Part shown: piece after piece, positions 1 through 8,973 of the stretch
Layout: each line of letters begins with the position of its first letter
Numbering within the stretch: the stretch's first letter is position 1
DNA from: Desulfuromonas sp.
GTDB taxonomy: Bacteria; Desulfobacterota; Desulfuromonadia; Desulfuromonadales; Geopsychrobacteraceae
NCBI GenBank assembly: GCA_002869665.1
Contig: PKUG01000202.1
Location: forward strand, 1 to 47,701
Direction of reading: 5' to 3'
Length of the DNA stretch: 47,701 bases
Made by a program: the position numbers and the translations under genes
Notes under the pieces: model-generated
Told to the model about the DNA's origin: nothing
The model's input: only the letters and a program-made list of their open reading frames with translations
Database searches by the model: none

Positions 1-213
1 AAAAGTCGGAGTGCAGAATTCTTCGGTTTTTACTCGATCAGCTCCCGTTTTGCGGCAATTCTCGGCCCTCTCTTTTTTGCCGTCGTCGCACAATTCAGCG
101 GAAGCTCAAGGCACTCCATCCTCGGTATCGGACTATTTTTCATTCTCGGCATGTTGCTGCTGCTCAAAGTCGATTTCACCCGCGGACGGCAACAGGCCTT
201 AGAAGATGACTGA
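1..213 (+). CDS. C-terminal fragment of MFS transporter (UMF1/Atg22-like family), truncated by window start
   Basis: Frame 1 is open from base 1 (KSRSAEFFGFYSISSRFAAILGPLFFAVVAQFSGSSRHSILGIGLFFILGMLLLLKVDFTRGRQQALEDD*), ending TGA at 211-213. The listed ORF 11..202 is in a different, spurious frame. Confidence 0.75.
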   Translation, partial: KSRSAEFFGFYSISSRFAAILGPLFFAVVAQFSGSSRHSILGIGLFFILGMLLLLKVDFTRGRQQALEDD

Positions 214-577
214 ACAATTCTTTTAACTCAGGGCCCTGCAGGTCCTGTCGCCCTTATCCATTTCAGCGCATCAATGTTGCTTTGCAACGACAGCTAAAAC
301 ATCGATTCAGTCTCATCCTCTCTTGCATAAACTGCCCATAATTCACCCCTCAGCGACATTTTTCATTTCACTCCAACTTAATGCTTTTCAAAATGCTAAA
401 ACTATGTTTTACTATTTCTGCATATTGATATTCATATACAATTACGCCTCAAATAAAAAGCAAATCTTTAATATCTTTACCCTGTATTTTCAGCATGTTT
501 TGCTGACATCCAATGCCACAAGATTCCGTAAAGCAGTTTTATACTGCCAACATAAAGCAGTTCTGGAGTCCTGCTTA

Positions 578-1642
578 ATGAAGAAAATTCTGATTATCGA
601 CAAGGACGATGTGACATTGCGCAGCCTGCTTCAGGTTTTGCAGCGTTACAGTGATCTGGAAGTCATCGTCGCCAAGGAACGGACCTACATCAGCCGTGCG
701 CTGCAACAGTTGCAGATCGATCTGGTTGTCTCCGATATCGAGGGGACCGAAGAGCGCTGCATGGATCTGATCGAGACCCTGAATCAGCACTACCCGACCC
801 TTCCCGTCGATGTCCTGAGCGTTGATCTTCCCCCCCATCTCGAATCGCGGCTCGGTTCGTTGCATGTCGCCCGCCGGTTCAAGAAACCAGTCGATGCGAA
901 AAAAACCGCCGACACCATCTACCGTCAGCTCACTAAAGGTGCCGCTGGACAGCTGAAAGGGATCAGTCTGACGTCGGTTCTGCAGTTGATGAATATCGAG
1001 CAGAAACGCTGCGCCCTGCACATTCAGTCACCACTCGGCAGCGGCGATCTCTTCATGCATGACGGTGAACTGATTTCGGCCCGCACTGCAACCCTTACTG
1101 GCGTCGATGCCGCTTACCGGATTCTGAGCTGGGAGCATGTCAGCATCGACCTGGTCGACTCCTATCCAGAAATCAAACAGGACATTTTCGTCCCGCTGAT
1201 GCCTTTGGTTATGGAGGCCCTTCGGCTCAAGGATGAACAGAAGCTTCCCGGTGTCGTCCCCCCGCCCCCGTTGGAGAGCGGTGAAAACACGAAAGCCGCA
1301 CCGATTACTTTGATGGAAAAGCAGATCATCGCCGTTCTTGATCGGTTCCCCGGGGTGGTCGAATACAAACTTTACAACCAGCAAAACCTGCTGCGTTTTT
1401 CCCGTTCGGAGCGGCGCCAGGCGAGTGCCGAAATCCCCCCGGTGGATCTCAAAGAGAAGATCGGGCAGATTTCCGTCGCACTGAAAACCGGCAACCTGAA
1501 GCACATGGTCATCAATGAGAAAAATGTCACCTGTCTCATTTTCCCCTTCAAAGACCTGTGGCTGCATGTCGGTCTGCGTCGCGACCAGGCGGCCAACCAG
1601 TTTCTCCAGCAATTCAAAACCAAAATTGAACTACCCACTTAA
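578..1642 (+). CDS. Response regulator receiver domain + DUF4388 (PATAN-like) protein with a C-terminal roadblock-like region
   Basis: MKKILIIDKDD...VVSDIEG...FKKPVD receiver pattern followed by KGISLTSVLQLMNIEQKRCALHI...GDLFMHDGELISA (DUF4388-like). The ATG at 578 is in frame with the listed ORF start 323 and fits the domain start better. Confidence 0.75.
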   Translation: MKKILIIDKDDVTLRSLLQVLQRYSDLEVIVAKERTYISRALQQLQIDLVVSDIEGTEERCMDLIETLNQHYPTLPVDVLSVDLPPHLESRLGSLHVARRFKKPVDAKKTADTIYRQLTKGAAGQLKGISLTSVLQLMNIEQKRCALHIQSPLGSGDLFMHDGELISARTATLTGVDAAYRILSWEHVSIDLVDSYPEIKQDIFVPLMPLVMEALRLKDEQKLPGVVPPPPLESGENTKAAPITLMEKQIIAVLDRFPGVVEYKLYNQQNLLRFSRSERRQASAEIPPVDLKEKIGQISVALKTGNLKHMVINEKNVTCLIFPFKDLWLHVGLRRDQAANQFLQQFKTKIELPT

Positions 1643-1659
1643 AACAGTAGGAGTTTCAA

Positions 1660-2310
1660 ATGGATCAGGCGATTACAACGTTAAAAGAACTGCCGGGCGT
1701 TTTTGGTGTCTGCATTTACGATGCGGGGAACAATCTGGTCGTCAACCAGATGCCCCCCTTCTTTCCGTCTGCGACGCTGACCGGGCTCGGGGCAATGCTG
1801 ACCGATCTCATTAGCCTGACACGCCAGAAACTGTCGAAGGCCAGCGACATCACCTTGCATTTCGACGAGATCTCACTGATCGCCCGCTTCCTCACAGACA
1901 AAACAGTTCTGGTTATCGGCGAGCCCCACATGAACGAACGAATGGTCAGTTATTCGCTCAACATGCTCGGAAAGCCTCAACAAGTCAGCGTCACTGAAAC
2001 GATCCAACCAGCACCTTCAGCAACGGCGCCTGCAGCTCCGGTCGAGCCTCCAGCGATTTCCAGCGCATCCGACAACAGCATTATCGAACCCTATATCACC
2101 GAGCTCAAAAATGCCCTGACCAAAGCTGTCGGGCCGATGGCTGACATTATCTTCGATGACGCTCTCGATCTGTGGCAGCAAGCGGGCGCGACGGATTTTG
2201 CTGCTTTTCTGACAACCCTGCAGGAAGAAGTCAGTAACGAGGACCAGTTCGACCGTTTCCTCGAAGCAGCGGCAACGGAGATCTCCGAAATCAAGGCACG
2301 GGAGAAATAG
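1660..2310 (+). CDS. Roadblock/LC7-like domain protein with an additional C-terminal helical domain
   Basis: MDQAITTLKELPGVFGVCIYDAGNNLVVNQMPP...VLVIGEPHMN resembles the roadblock fold pattern. The C-terminal part SIIEPYITELKNALTKAVGPMADIIFDDALDLW... is a separate domain. Confidence 0.55.
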   Translation: MDQAITTLKELPGVFGVCIYDAGNNLVVNQMPPFFPSATLTGLGAMLTDLISLTRQKLSKASDITLHFDEISLIARFLTDKTVLVIGEPHMNERMVSYSLNMLGKPQQVSVTETIQPAPSATAPAAPVEPPAISSASDNSIIEPYITELKNALTKAVGPMADIIFDDALDLWQQAGATDFAAFLTTLQEEVSNEDQFDRFLEAAATEISEIKAREK

Positions 2311-2311
2311 C

Positions 2312-2659
2312 ATGGCTAAGGCATCTGAATTTATCAGGCAGCTGACGTCTCTGCCCGGAGCTTCCGGCTACCTGTTGTTCAACAACAACGACGGTCGCAT
2401 CCTGGCCCACAACCTGCCGGACCCTCACTACTATATCCCCTGGGCACAGCTTGTCCTTGGGAACAGTGGAAAACTAACCGAGAACCTGAATAACGAACGC
2501 TTACGCGGCGCATCCCTTGGCCAGGGGGGTGCCGGTACCGTTCACCTGTTCCCGGTTCGTCAATACAGTCTCGTTGTCATTCAATCCGGAAGAATCGTCA
2601 ACGATCATCTTTTTGAACAGGTATCCGTACTGGTTCAAGACACAGTCGAACATGGCTAA
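2312..2659 (+). CDS. Small roadblock/LC7-like protein
   Basis: MAKASEFIRQLTSLPGASGYLLFNNNDGRILAHNLPD...YSLVVIQSGRIVNDHLF; starts 2 nt after the preceding stop codon. Confidence 0.5.
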   Translation: MAKASEFIRQLTSLPGASGYLLFNNNDGRILAHNLPDPHYYIPWAQLVLGNSGKLTENLNNERLRGASLGQGGAGTVHLFPVRQYSLVVIQSGRIVNDHLFEQVSVLVQDTVEHG

Positions 2660-2682
2660 TGAAAAGTTGGAGGAGAGGACAC

Positions 2683-3288
2683 ATGCTGTTGAAAACAATT
2701 AAAAGCAAATTGATCTGTCTGCTGGTGGCCTGCTTTATCCTGTTGCCTGCGTTCACCCAGGCCGAGGAGATTGACAGCGCGCTTGACCAGAACGTTTATC
2801 AATGGGCACAACAATGCCGTGATGAAGTTCTTGACCAGTTCAACCTGCTGCTCTCTTCCGGGCAACTGAGCATGGGGCAGCTGTTCGACACCTTCTATAT
2901 CCCGATTCCGAACACCGATCCGCAGAAATTCAAGACCCAGTACGACAAGGTCACCGATGAAATTCTGCGGCCGATCTTCGACCGCTATCTTGAAAAAGAC
3001 GACCGGCTGGTTTTCTTTCTCGCTGTCGATCGCAACGGTTACCTGCCGACGCACAACACCCGTTATGCCCAGCCGTTGACCGGAGATCCCAAAGTTGATG
3101 TGGTGAAAAACCGGACCAAGCGGATGTTCAACGACCGCACCGGCCTCTCAGCCGCACGCAACACGGAGCCCTATCTGCTGCAGAAATACAGCCGCGACAC
3201 GGGCGAACAGATGGCCGATCTCTCGGTCCCGCTCTACGTCAACAACCGTCACTGGGGCGCGATCAGGGTTGGCTACAAGGCACAATAA
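2683..3288 (+). CDS. Secreted stand-alone sensor domain (Cache-like, of the type seen in chemoreceptors)
   Basis: Start ATG 2683 with GGAGAGG upstream; signal peptide MLLKTIKSKLICLLVACFILLPAFTQAEE; NGYLPTHNTRYAQPLTGD...NRTKRMFNDRTGLSAARN...SRDTGEQMADLSVPLYVNNRHWGAIRVGY. Confidence 0.65.
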   Translation: MLLKTIKSKLICLLVACFILLPAFTQAEEIDSALDQNVYQWAQQCRDEVLDQFNLLLSSGQLSMGQLFDTFYIPIPNTDPQKFKTQYDKVTDEILRPIFDRYLEKDDRLVFFLAVDRNGYLPTHNTRYAQPLTGDPKVDVVKNRTKRMFNDRTGLSAARNTEPYLLQKYSRDTGEQMADLSVPLYVNNRHWGAIRVGYKAQ

Positions 3289-3361
3289 AAGCAGATTGAG
3301 TCGCTAACCGCTCACTACAGTCACCAACAACTGTCTCAATATTTTTCAGATTACTGGAGGA

Positions 3362-4264
3362 ATGATGTTTAAGAGAATCAGCGTAAAAGTTACCGTCTAC
3401 GTCAATATTCTGTTATTGATCGTGCTGCTGATCGGCTCATGGTTCATCATCGGCCAACAGAGCCAGAGTCTCGAGGACCAATTGCTCGAACGGGGCAAGA
3501 TGGAAGCCGTCATGGGGGCCAAGATTACCGGCAGGCTTCTGGAGGAGGCCATCGACAACGGCGTTTTCAGTGTCAACGACGCCTTCGATACCGAATATGA
3601 AGAAATCCCCGGTTTCGACCCGCCGAAATACCACACCAAATACGACTTCTATCTCGACAAGGCGCTGCTGGCTGTCGAGGACGAATTCGTCAAGGACGAC
3701 TCAGTTGTCTTTGCTGTTGCCGTCGACAAGAACGGCTACCTGCCGACGCATAACACCAGATACCAGCAGCCGATCACCGGCAACGTCGAGCGCGACAAGG
3801 TTGGCAACCGGACCAAGCGAATCTTCAACGACCCCGTCGGCCTGGCGGCAGCGCAGAACCTGAAAGAAGGATACCTGCAGGTTTACAACCGTGACACCGG
3901 CGAAACCATGTGGGATATTTCGGCGCCGATCATGGTCAAAGGGAAGCACTGGGGCGGTTTCCGGATCGGCTTCTCACTGGTCAAGACCAACGCCCAGAAA
4001 GCCGAACTGACTCAGTCGATCGCCCTGACGATGATCGCCATCCTGCTGGTTTCGATCCTCTCGGTCATCTTCACTGTCGCCAGTTCGCTGCGACCGCTGG
4101 AAGTCCTGACCAAGGCAGCTTCCGACCTCGCGGACGGCAAGGTCGATAACCCGATCAAAGTCGATTCGGCTGACGAGGTCGGTAAATTGGCGGACGCCCT
4201 TGAACGTCTCAGGATCAGTCTGAAGGCGGCCATGGACAGGATCCGCAAGAGAAGAGCCCAGTAA
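3362..4264 (+). CDS. Membrane sensor: TM - Cache-like domain (homologous to previous gene) - TM - HAMP, with no output domain
   Basis: TM1 VYVNILLLIVLLIGSWFII; NGYLPTHNTRYQQPITGN...NRTKRIFNDPVGLAAAQN...; TM2 ALTMIAILLVSILSVIFTV; HAMP LRPLEVLTKAASDLADGKVDNPIKVDSADEVGKLADALERLRISLK, then stop. Confidence 0.75.
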   Translation: MMFKRISVKVTVYVNILLLIVLLIGSWFIIGQQSQSLEDQLLERGKMEAVMGAKITGRLLEEAIDNGVFSVNDAFDTEYEEIPGFDPPKYHTKYDFYLDKALLAVEDEFVKDDSVVFAVAVDKNGYLPTHNTRYQQPITGNVERDKVGNRTKRIFNDPVGLAAAQNLKEGYLQVYNRDTGETMWDISAPIMVKGKHWGGFRIGFSLVKTNAQKAELTQSIALTMIAILLVSILSVIFTVASSLRPLEVLTKAASDLADGKVDNPIKVDSADEVGKLADALERLRISLKAAMDRIRKRRAQ

Positions 4265-4321
4265 TCCAAACAAAACGGGCGCCTCAGATCGAGGCGCCCG
4301 TAAAATAATGTCATGATCTCG

Positions 4322-4346
4322 GGGTGCCTTTGCGGGCACCCTTTTT
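4322..4346 (+). terminator. Rho-independent terminator
   Basis: gggtgcc-tttgcg-ggcaccc followed by TTTTT. A second hairpin, cgggcgcctc-agatc-gaggcgcccg, lies just upstream at 4276-4300. Confidence 0.75.
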
Positions 4347-4381
4347 CAGTATTTCAGCGATTAAACACTCCTACCGCTCCG

Positions 4382-5683
4382 TCAAACGTCAATCACTTCG
4401 GCGACCAGGTGGTCCCCTTCGACTTTGACAATTCTGACCTGAAGAGATTCCCCTTGCTGGCCAGCGTCCAAGGGCAAGAGCACGTTAAGATAGTTTTCGG
4501 AAAGACCTTTTTTCAAACCGTTATCACCCCCACCCTCAAGTATAATCTCAAGAATCTTACCGACAAAGCCAGCGCCATAAGCGGCGAGTTTGCGCTCACC
4601 GATTTCGCGCAAAAGGGCCGCTCGTTCCTTGATTAAATCTCCGGGGAGCTGGTTCGGTAGCCGTGCGGCGGGTGTTCCGGGACGCCTGCTGTAAGGAAAA
4701 ACATGCAGGTGAGTAAACGGCAGGGATTCGAGATAGTCGCAGGTCGCGGCGAATTGTTCCTCCGTCTCACCGGGAAAACCGGTGATGATGTCGAGGCCGA
4801 TCGCCGCATCCGGTTGACGCTGATGAATTCCGCATAACAGGTCGCGATAGAATGCGGTGGTATAATGCCGGTTCATCCGTTTCAGGATACCGTCATCACC
4901 CGCCTGCAAAGGGATATGATAGTGCGGACAGATCCAGGCGGACGTAGCAATATAGTCGAGCAGCTCGGGGGTCAACTCGTTCGGTTCGATAGACCCGAGC
5001 CGCAAGCGTCCCGAGAACGTCGTCGTCTCGATCTTCTGTAACAGGCTCAGCAAATCACGTTGCGGCACCAGATCCTGACCATACTGGCCGATATGAATAC
5101 CGGTTAAAACGATTTCAGCGTAGCCGCCGGCAGTCAGGTTCTCTATCTGATGAAGAATCTCCCCTTCGGCAACCGAACGACTCCGTCCGCGTGCATAGGG
5201 AATAATGCAGTAGGCGCAGAATGCATCGCAGCCGTTCTGGATCTGGACAAATGCCCGGCTGCGTTGGGCAAAGCTTGTCAATGGCAGGGTTTCCGCTTTT
5301 TCGATCTTGCGGATATCGGAGACGATAATTTCTCCGCCGTCACGCTTAGCGGCCAGATAGGTCAGCAGCTCCTTTTTCTCTTCATTGCCGATGACCAGCG
5401 AAACACCAGGGAGTTGATTGAGACTCTGGGGATCGATCTGGGCGTAGCATCCGGTGACAACAATCCGGCATTCGGGATTGATCCGCCGGGCACGCCGAAT
5501 CAGGTTACGCGACTGGGAATCGGTCGCCGCAGTAACAGTACAGGTATTGACGATCACCAGGTCGGCACCAGTCGCAAAATCGACCTGTTGGCAACCCGAG
5601 TTGGCCAGTCCTTCCGCCATGGCAACCGACTCGAACTGGTTGGTCTTACACCCCAGGGTGACAATGGAAAAAGTGCCGCTCAC
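4382..5683 (-). CDS. mtaB: tRNA (N6-threonylcarbamoyladenosine-37-C2)-methylthiotransferase MtaB
   Basis: MSGTFSIVTLGCKTNQFESVAMAEGL...FVQIQNGCDAFCAYCIIPYARGRSRS; radical SAM CxxxCxxC; GTG start overlaps the mnmA stop (GTGA). Confidence 0.9.
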   Translation of the reverse strand: MSGTFSIVTLGCKTNQFESVAMAEGLANSGCQQVDFATGADLVIVNTCTVTAATDSQSRNLIRRARRINPECRIVVTGCYAQIDPQSLNQLPGVSLVIGNEEKKELLTYLAAKRDGGEIIVSDIRKIEKAETLPLTSFAQRSRAFVQIQNGCDAFCAYCIIPYARGRSRSVAEGEILHQIENLTAGGYAEIVLTGIHIGQYGQDLVPQRDLLSLLQKIETTTFSGRLRLGSIEPNELTPELLDYIATSAWICPHYHIPLQAGDDGILKRMNRHYTTAFYRDLLCGIHQRQPDAAIGLDIITGFPGETEEQFAATCDYLESLPFTHLHVFPYSRRPGTPAARLPNQLPGDLIKERAALLREIGERKLAAYGAGFVGKILEIILEGGGDNGLKKGLSENYLNVLLPLDAGQQGESLQVRIVKVEGDHLVAEVIDV

Positions 5684-6759
5684 TCGATCCAGCCCCCACC
5701 GACGACGCGGTCGTCAAGATAGAAAACAGCAGCCTGCCCCGGTGTGATCCCCTGCTCTTCCTCGGCAAAAACGATTCTCGCCCGTCCGCCCGGCAAAGTT
5801 TCAACACGGGCGGGAGCTTCCTTGTGGCGGTAGCGCAAACGGCAACGTGCCTCCAGAACGTCCGGTTCGGGGATCGACCAGTTGGTGTGACACACGGTCA
5901 ATTCAGTTCTGCTGAGATATTTTTTCTCCCCGACGATGACACGCTGTTCAGCCGCATCAATAGAGATAACGTAAAGCGGTTCAGACCAGCCGATCCCAAG
6001 CCCTTTGCGCTGGCCGATGGTGTAACGATAGGCTCCCGAGTGGTGACCGAGAACCTGGCCATCGACATGGACAAGCTCGCCACGAAGAGCGGTTGTCGAA
6101 CATTCACTCTCCAGAAACCGGACATAGTCGCCATCCGGGATAAAGCAGATATCCTGACTCTCCGACTTCTCGGCCACAGACAGTTGCAGTGCAGCGGCAT
6201 GGGCACGCACCTCATCCTTGCTTATGTCACCGAGAGGAAAGAGACACCGGCGCAACTGGTTCTGGGTCAGAGCAAAGAGGAAATAGCTCTGATCTTTCTT
6301 CAGATCACGCCCCTTACGCACCTGGATCATGTCGTCCACGTGTACCACACGGGCATAATGGCCGGTCGCCAGGGCATCGGCACCCAGACGCTCGGCCTCC
6401 TCCAGCAGGCGGCCGAATTTCAACTGCCGGTTGCAGATGATACAGGGGTTCGGAGTCGACCCGGCAAGATAGGAGCCACAGAACGGTTGCACAACCCGTT
6501 CGCGAAAGTCGGCGGTCATGTCAAAGGAGTGGAAAGGGATATCGAGCTGTCGTGCGACCTTCGCAGCTTCGGCGACAACATCATTCGGTGTCGCACCGGA
6601 GGTGCCGCCATCCCAAAGACGCATGGTGACACCGATAACATCGTGCCCCTGTTCTTTGAGCAGAACCGCAGCAACCGTTGAATCGACTCCGCCGCTCATG
6701 GCGACAGCTATCCGTTTTTTTATCACACCATCCTCTTTGATTACTTGAGCTGTCACCAT
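5680..6759 (-). CDS. mnmA: tRNA-specific 2-thiouridylase MnmA
   Basis: RIAVAMSGGVDSTVAAVLLKEQGHDVIGVTMRLWD...PNPCIICNRQLKFG...SQDICFIPDGDY. The start was trimmed from the ORF start (6864) to ATG 6759 because a terminator-like hairpin lies between them. Confidence 0.92.
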   Translation of the reverse strand: MVTAQVIKEDGVIKKRIAVAMSGGVDSTVAAVLLKEQGHDVIGVTMRLWDGGTSGATPNDVVAEAAKVARQLDIPFHSFDMTADFRERVVQPFCGSYLAGSTPNPCIICNRQLKFGRLLEEAERLGADALATGHYARVVHVDDMIQVRKGRDLKKDQSYFLFALTQNQLRRCLFPLGDISKDEVRAHAAALQLSVAEKSESQDICFIPDGDYVRFLESECSTTALRGELVHVDGQVLGHHSGAYRYTIGQRKGLGIGWSEPLYVISIDAAEQRVIVGEKKYLSRTELTVCHTNWSIPEPDVLEARCRLRYRHKEAPARVETLPGGRARIVFAEEEQGITPGQAAVFYLDDRVVGGGWIE

Positions 6760-6782
6760 CACGCGTAGCGGAAACAATAAGG

Positions 6783-6809
6783 AAAAAAGCCCCACAACTC
6801 TGTGGGGCT
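6783..6809 (-). terminator. Intrinsic terminator between iscU and mnmA
   Basis: Minus strand AGCCCCACA-GAGT-TGTGGGGCT followed by a T run (TTTTTT). Confidence 0.7.
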
Positions 6810-6879
6810 CTGCTCTTCCGGTGACATTTATGATCGAATGGCTCACGACACTGTTGAAAGCCAATCTGATTGTCGTGTT

Positions 6880-7251
6880 TTATGCCGAATGCTTTTCCTT
6901 GTAATCCTTGATCGCCTCATGCAGAGCATCAGCAGCCAGATTTGAGCAGTGCATTTTCGCCGGCGGCAGACCGTCGAGAGCTTCGGCAACCGCCTGATTG
7001 GTCAGAATCAGGGCTTCTTCAATTGTCTTGCCGATCGCCATCTCGGTAACCATCGACGAGGTTGCAATGGCGGCACCACAGCCGAAGGTCTTGAACTTGA
7101 CATCCTTGATGATGTTGTCTTCAACCTGTAGATAAATTTTCATGATATCGCCGCAGGAAGCGTTACCGACCTCGCCGACACCATTGGCATTTTCAATTTC
7201 ACCAACATTTCGCGGATTGGAAAAATGGTCCATAACTTTATCTGTATACAT
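6880..7251 (-). CDS. iscU: Fe-S cluster scaffold protein IscU/NifU N-terminal type
   Basis: MYTDKVMDHFSNPRNVGEIENANGVGEVGNASCGDIMKIYL...FGCGAAIATSSMVTEMAIGKT...KMHCSNLAADAL. Confidence 0.92.
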   Translation of the reverse strand: MYTDKVMDHFSNPRNVGEIENANGVGEVGNASCGDIMKIYLQVEDNIIKDVKFKTFGCGAAIATSSMVTEMAIGKTIEEALILTNQAVAEALDGLPPAKMHCSNLAADALHEAIKDYKEKHSA

Positions 7252-7278
7252 ATCTGAATACTCCTTTATCGAATTCGG

Positions 7279-8505
7279 TTAGTGAGGAACTGTAATGGTC
7301 ACCATGCGACATTCGTCACAGGTCAGCGGTGCTGGATCGGTCCGGTTGTACAAGGGGCTCATTTCACGCAGACGTTGTACGATCGGCGGCAACTCCTGAA
7401 GGACGAAATCGATTTCCTCTTCAGTGTTATCAGCACCGAGGCTGAAGCGGGTGCTCGAGTGTGCCAGAACGATTTCAACTCCCATGGCCCCCATGACATG
7501 GGAAGGTTCCAGAGAACCTGAGGTACAGGCCGATCCTGATGAGGCGGCGATGCCTTTCATATCGAAGAACAGCAGCAGCGATTCACCCTCGATGTAGTTG
7601 AAGCTGACATTCAAGGTATTCGGCAGCCGCATGTCCGGGTTCGGATGGCCGTTCAATTTAACTTCGGGAATGCTCGAAAGGATCCCCTGTTCCAGTTTGT
7701 CACGCAGTTTGCGAACATAAGAATAATTTTCTTCCAGATGCGTCCGGGCCAGTTCGCAGGCGACGCCAAGACCGACAATCCCGGGCACGTTGTGAGTTCC
7801 CGCACGGCGGTTACGCTCCTGATGGCCGCCGTGCATGAAACGACCGATCTTGGTACCGCGCTTCAGGTACATCGCCGCCACCCCTTTGGGAGCGCCGATT
7901 TTGTGACCGGAGATCACCGCGATATCGACGTTGGCGTCACGCACATCGAGCGGTATTTTGCCCGCCGCCTGAACGGCATCGGTGTGGAAACGAACTTTAT
8001 GCTTTTTGGCAATTTCGCCGATCTCTTTGATCGGGTAGATGTTCCCCATCTCGTTATTTGCCCACATGACGGAGATCAGGATCGTCTTGTCGGTAATCGC
8101 ACTCTCCAGATCCTGAAGATCGAGCATGCCGTCTTTGTCGACCTTAAGATAGGTCACCTCGAAGCCATCTTTTTCAAGGGCGGCACAGGTCTCCAGCACC
8201 GCCGGGTGCTCAACCGCAGTTGTGATGATATGGTTCCCCTTGTGCTTGAGCGCTTCGGCAGTTCCCTTGATCGCGTGATTGTCGCCTTCGCTGCCGCAGG
8301 AGAGAAAAATAACCTCAGCCGGCGAGCAGTTCATAAGATCCGCAACCTGTTCACGTGCCTTCTCGATAGCGCCACTGACCATCCGTCCGGCCCAGTGGAC
8401 ACTCGACGGGTTACCAAACTGTTCACAGAAGTAGGGCAACATCGCGTCGAGAACTTCTTTCTTGACCGCTGTTGTCGCGTTGTTGTCCAGGTAAATCTTG
8501 TTCAC
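7279..8505 (-). CDS. nifS: Cysteine desulfurase (NifS/IscS family)
   Basis: MNKIYLDNNATTAVKKEVLDAMLPYF...HTDAVQAAGKIPLDV...SGHKIGAPKGVAAMY...SSGSACTSGSLEPSHVMGAMG; GTG start. Confidence 0.93.
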   Translation of the reverse strand: MNKIYLDNNATTAVKKEVLDAMLPYFCEQFGNPSSVHWAGRMVSGAIEKAREQVADLMNCSPAEVIFLSCGSEGDNHAIKGTAEALKHKGNHIITTAVEHPAVLETCAALEKDGFEVTYLKVDKDGMLDLQDLESAITDKTILISVMWANNEMGNIYPIKEIGEIAKKHKVRFHTDAVQAAGKIPLDVRDANVDIAVISGHKIGAPKGVAAMYLKRGTKIGRFMHGGHQERNRRAGTHNVPGIVGLGVACELARTHLEENYSYVRKLRDKLEQGILSSIPEVKLNGHPNPDMRLPNTLNVSFNYIEGESLLLFFDMKGIAASSGSACTSGSLEPSHVMGAMGVEIVLAHSSTRFSLGADNTEEEIDFVLQELPPIVQRLREMSPLYNRTDPAPLTCDECRMVTITVPH

Positions 8506-8536
8506 GGCTTCCTCCGGTTAAGCAAAAAAATGTGGG

Positions 8537-8971
8537 CTAATTATGTGCCGAATTGCAGGCAGCCTGCCTGCGACGGCCTTCTTCAGTCAAATCTTCAAGT
8601 GTCATCGATGCCAGGAAATTGCGAATCTGCAACCCCAGACCACGCCAGACCGCCTGGGTCGTACACTCGCTGTCACACCCGCAACTTCCATCATCATTCA
8701 TACAAGAGAGCGGCATGATCGACTCATCCACCGTATCGATGATTTCGTCGATACGAATCTCCGCTGGATTCCTGGCCAGCAGGTAGCCGCCGCCAGGACC
8801 GCGAATGCTTCTGACGATTTCACCGCGCCGCAGTTTGACGAACAGCTGTTCAAGGTAGTTGAGAGAGATATTTTCGCGCTCCGAAATTTCCTTGATCGAA
8901 ACCGGCAGCCCTTCGCAGATCAGATTCAGACTGACGAGGGCACGTACGGCATATTGAGCCTTGGTCGACAT
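8537..8971 (-). CDS. iscR: Rrf2-family regulator IscR
   Basis: MSTKAQYAVRALVSLNLICEGLPVSIKEISERENISLNYLEQLFVKLRRGEIVRSIRGPGGGYLLAR...CMNDDGSCGCDSECTTQAVW (Cys cluster in the expected region). Confidence 0.88.
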   Translation of the reverse strand: MSTKAQYAVRALVSLNLICEGLPVSIKEISERENISLNYLEQLFVKLRRGEIVRSIRGPGGGYLLARNPAEIRIDEIIDTVDESIMPLSCMNDDGSCGCDSECTTQAVWRGLGLQIRNFLASMTLEDLTEEGRRRQAACNSAHN

Positions 8972-8973
8972 TC

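Noticed and set aside
5824-6681. 285-aa plus-strand ORF opposite mnmA
   Set aside because: Antisense shadow of a well-recognised gene.
7645-8718. 357-aa plus-strand ORF across nifS/iscR
   Set aside because: Antisense shadow of nifS and iscR; no family signal.
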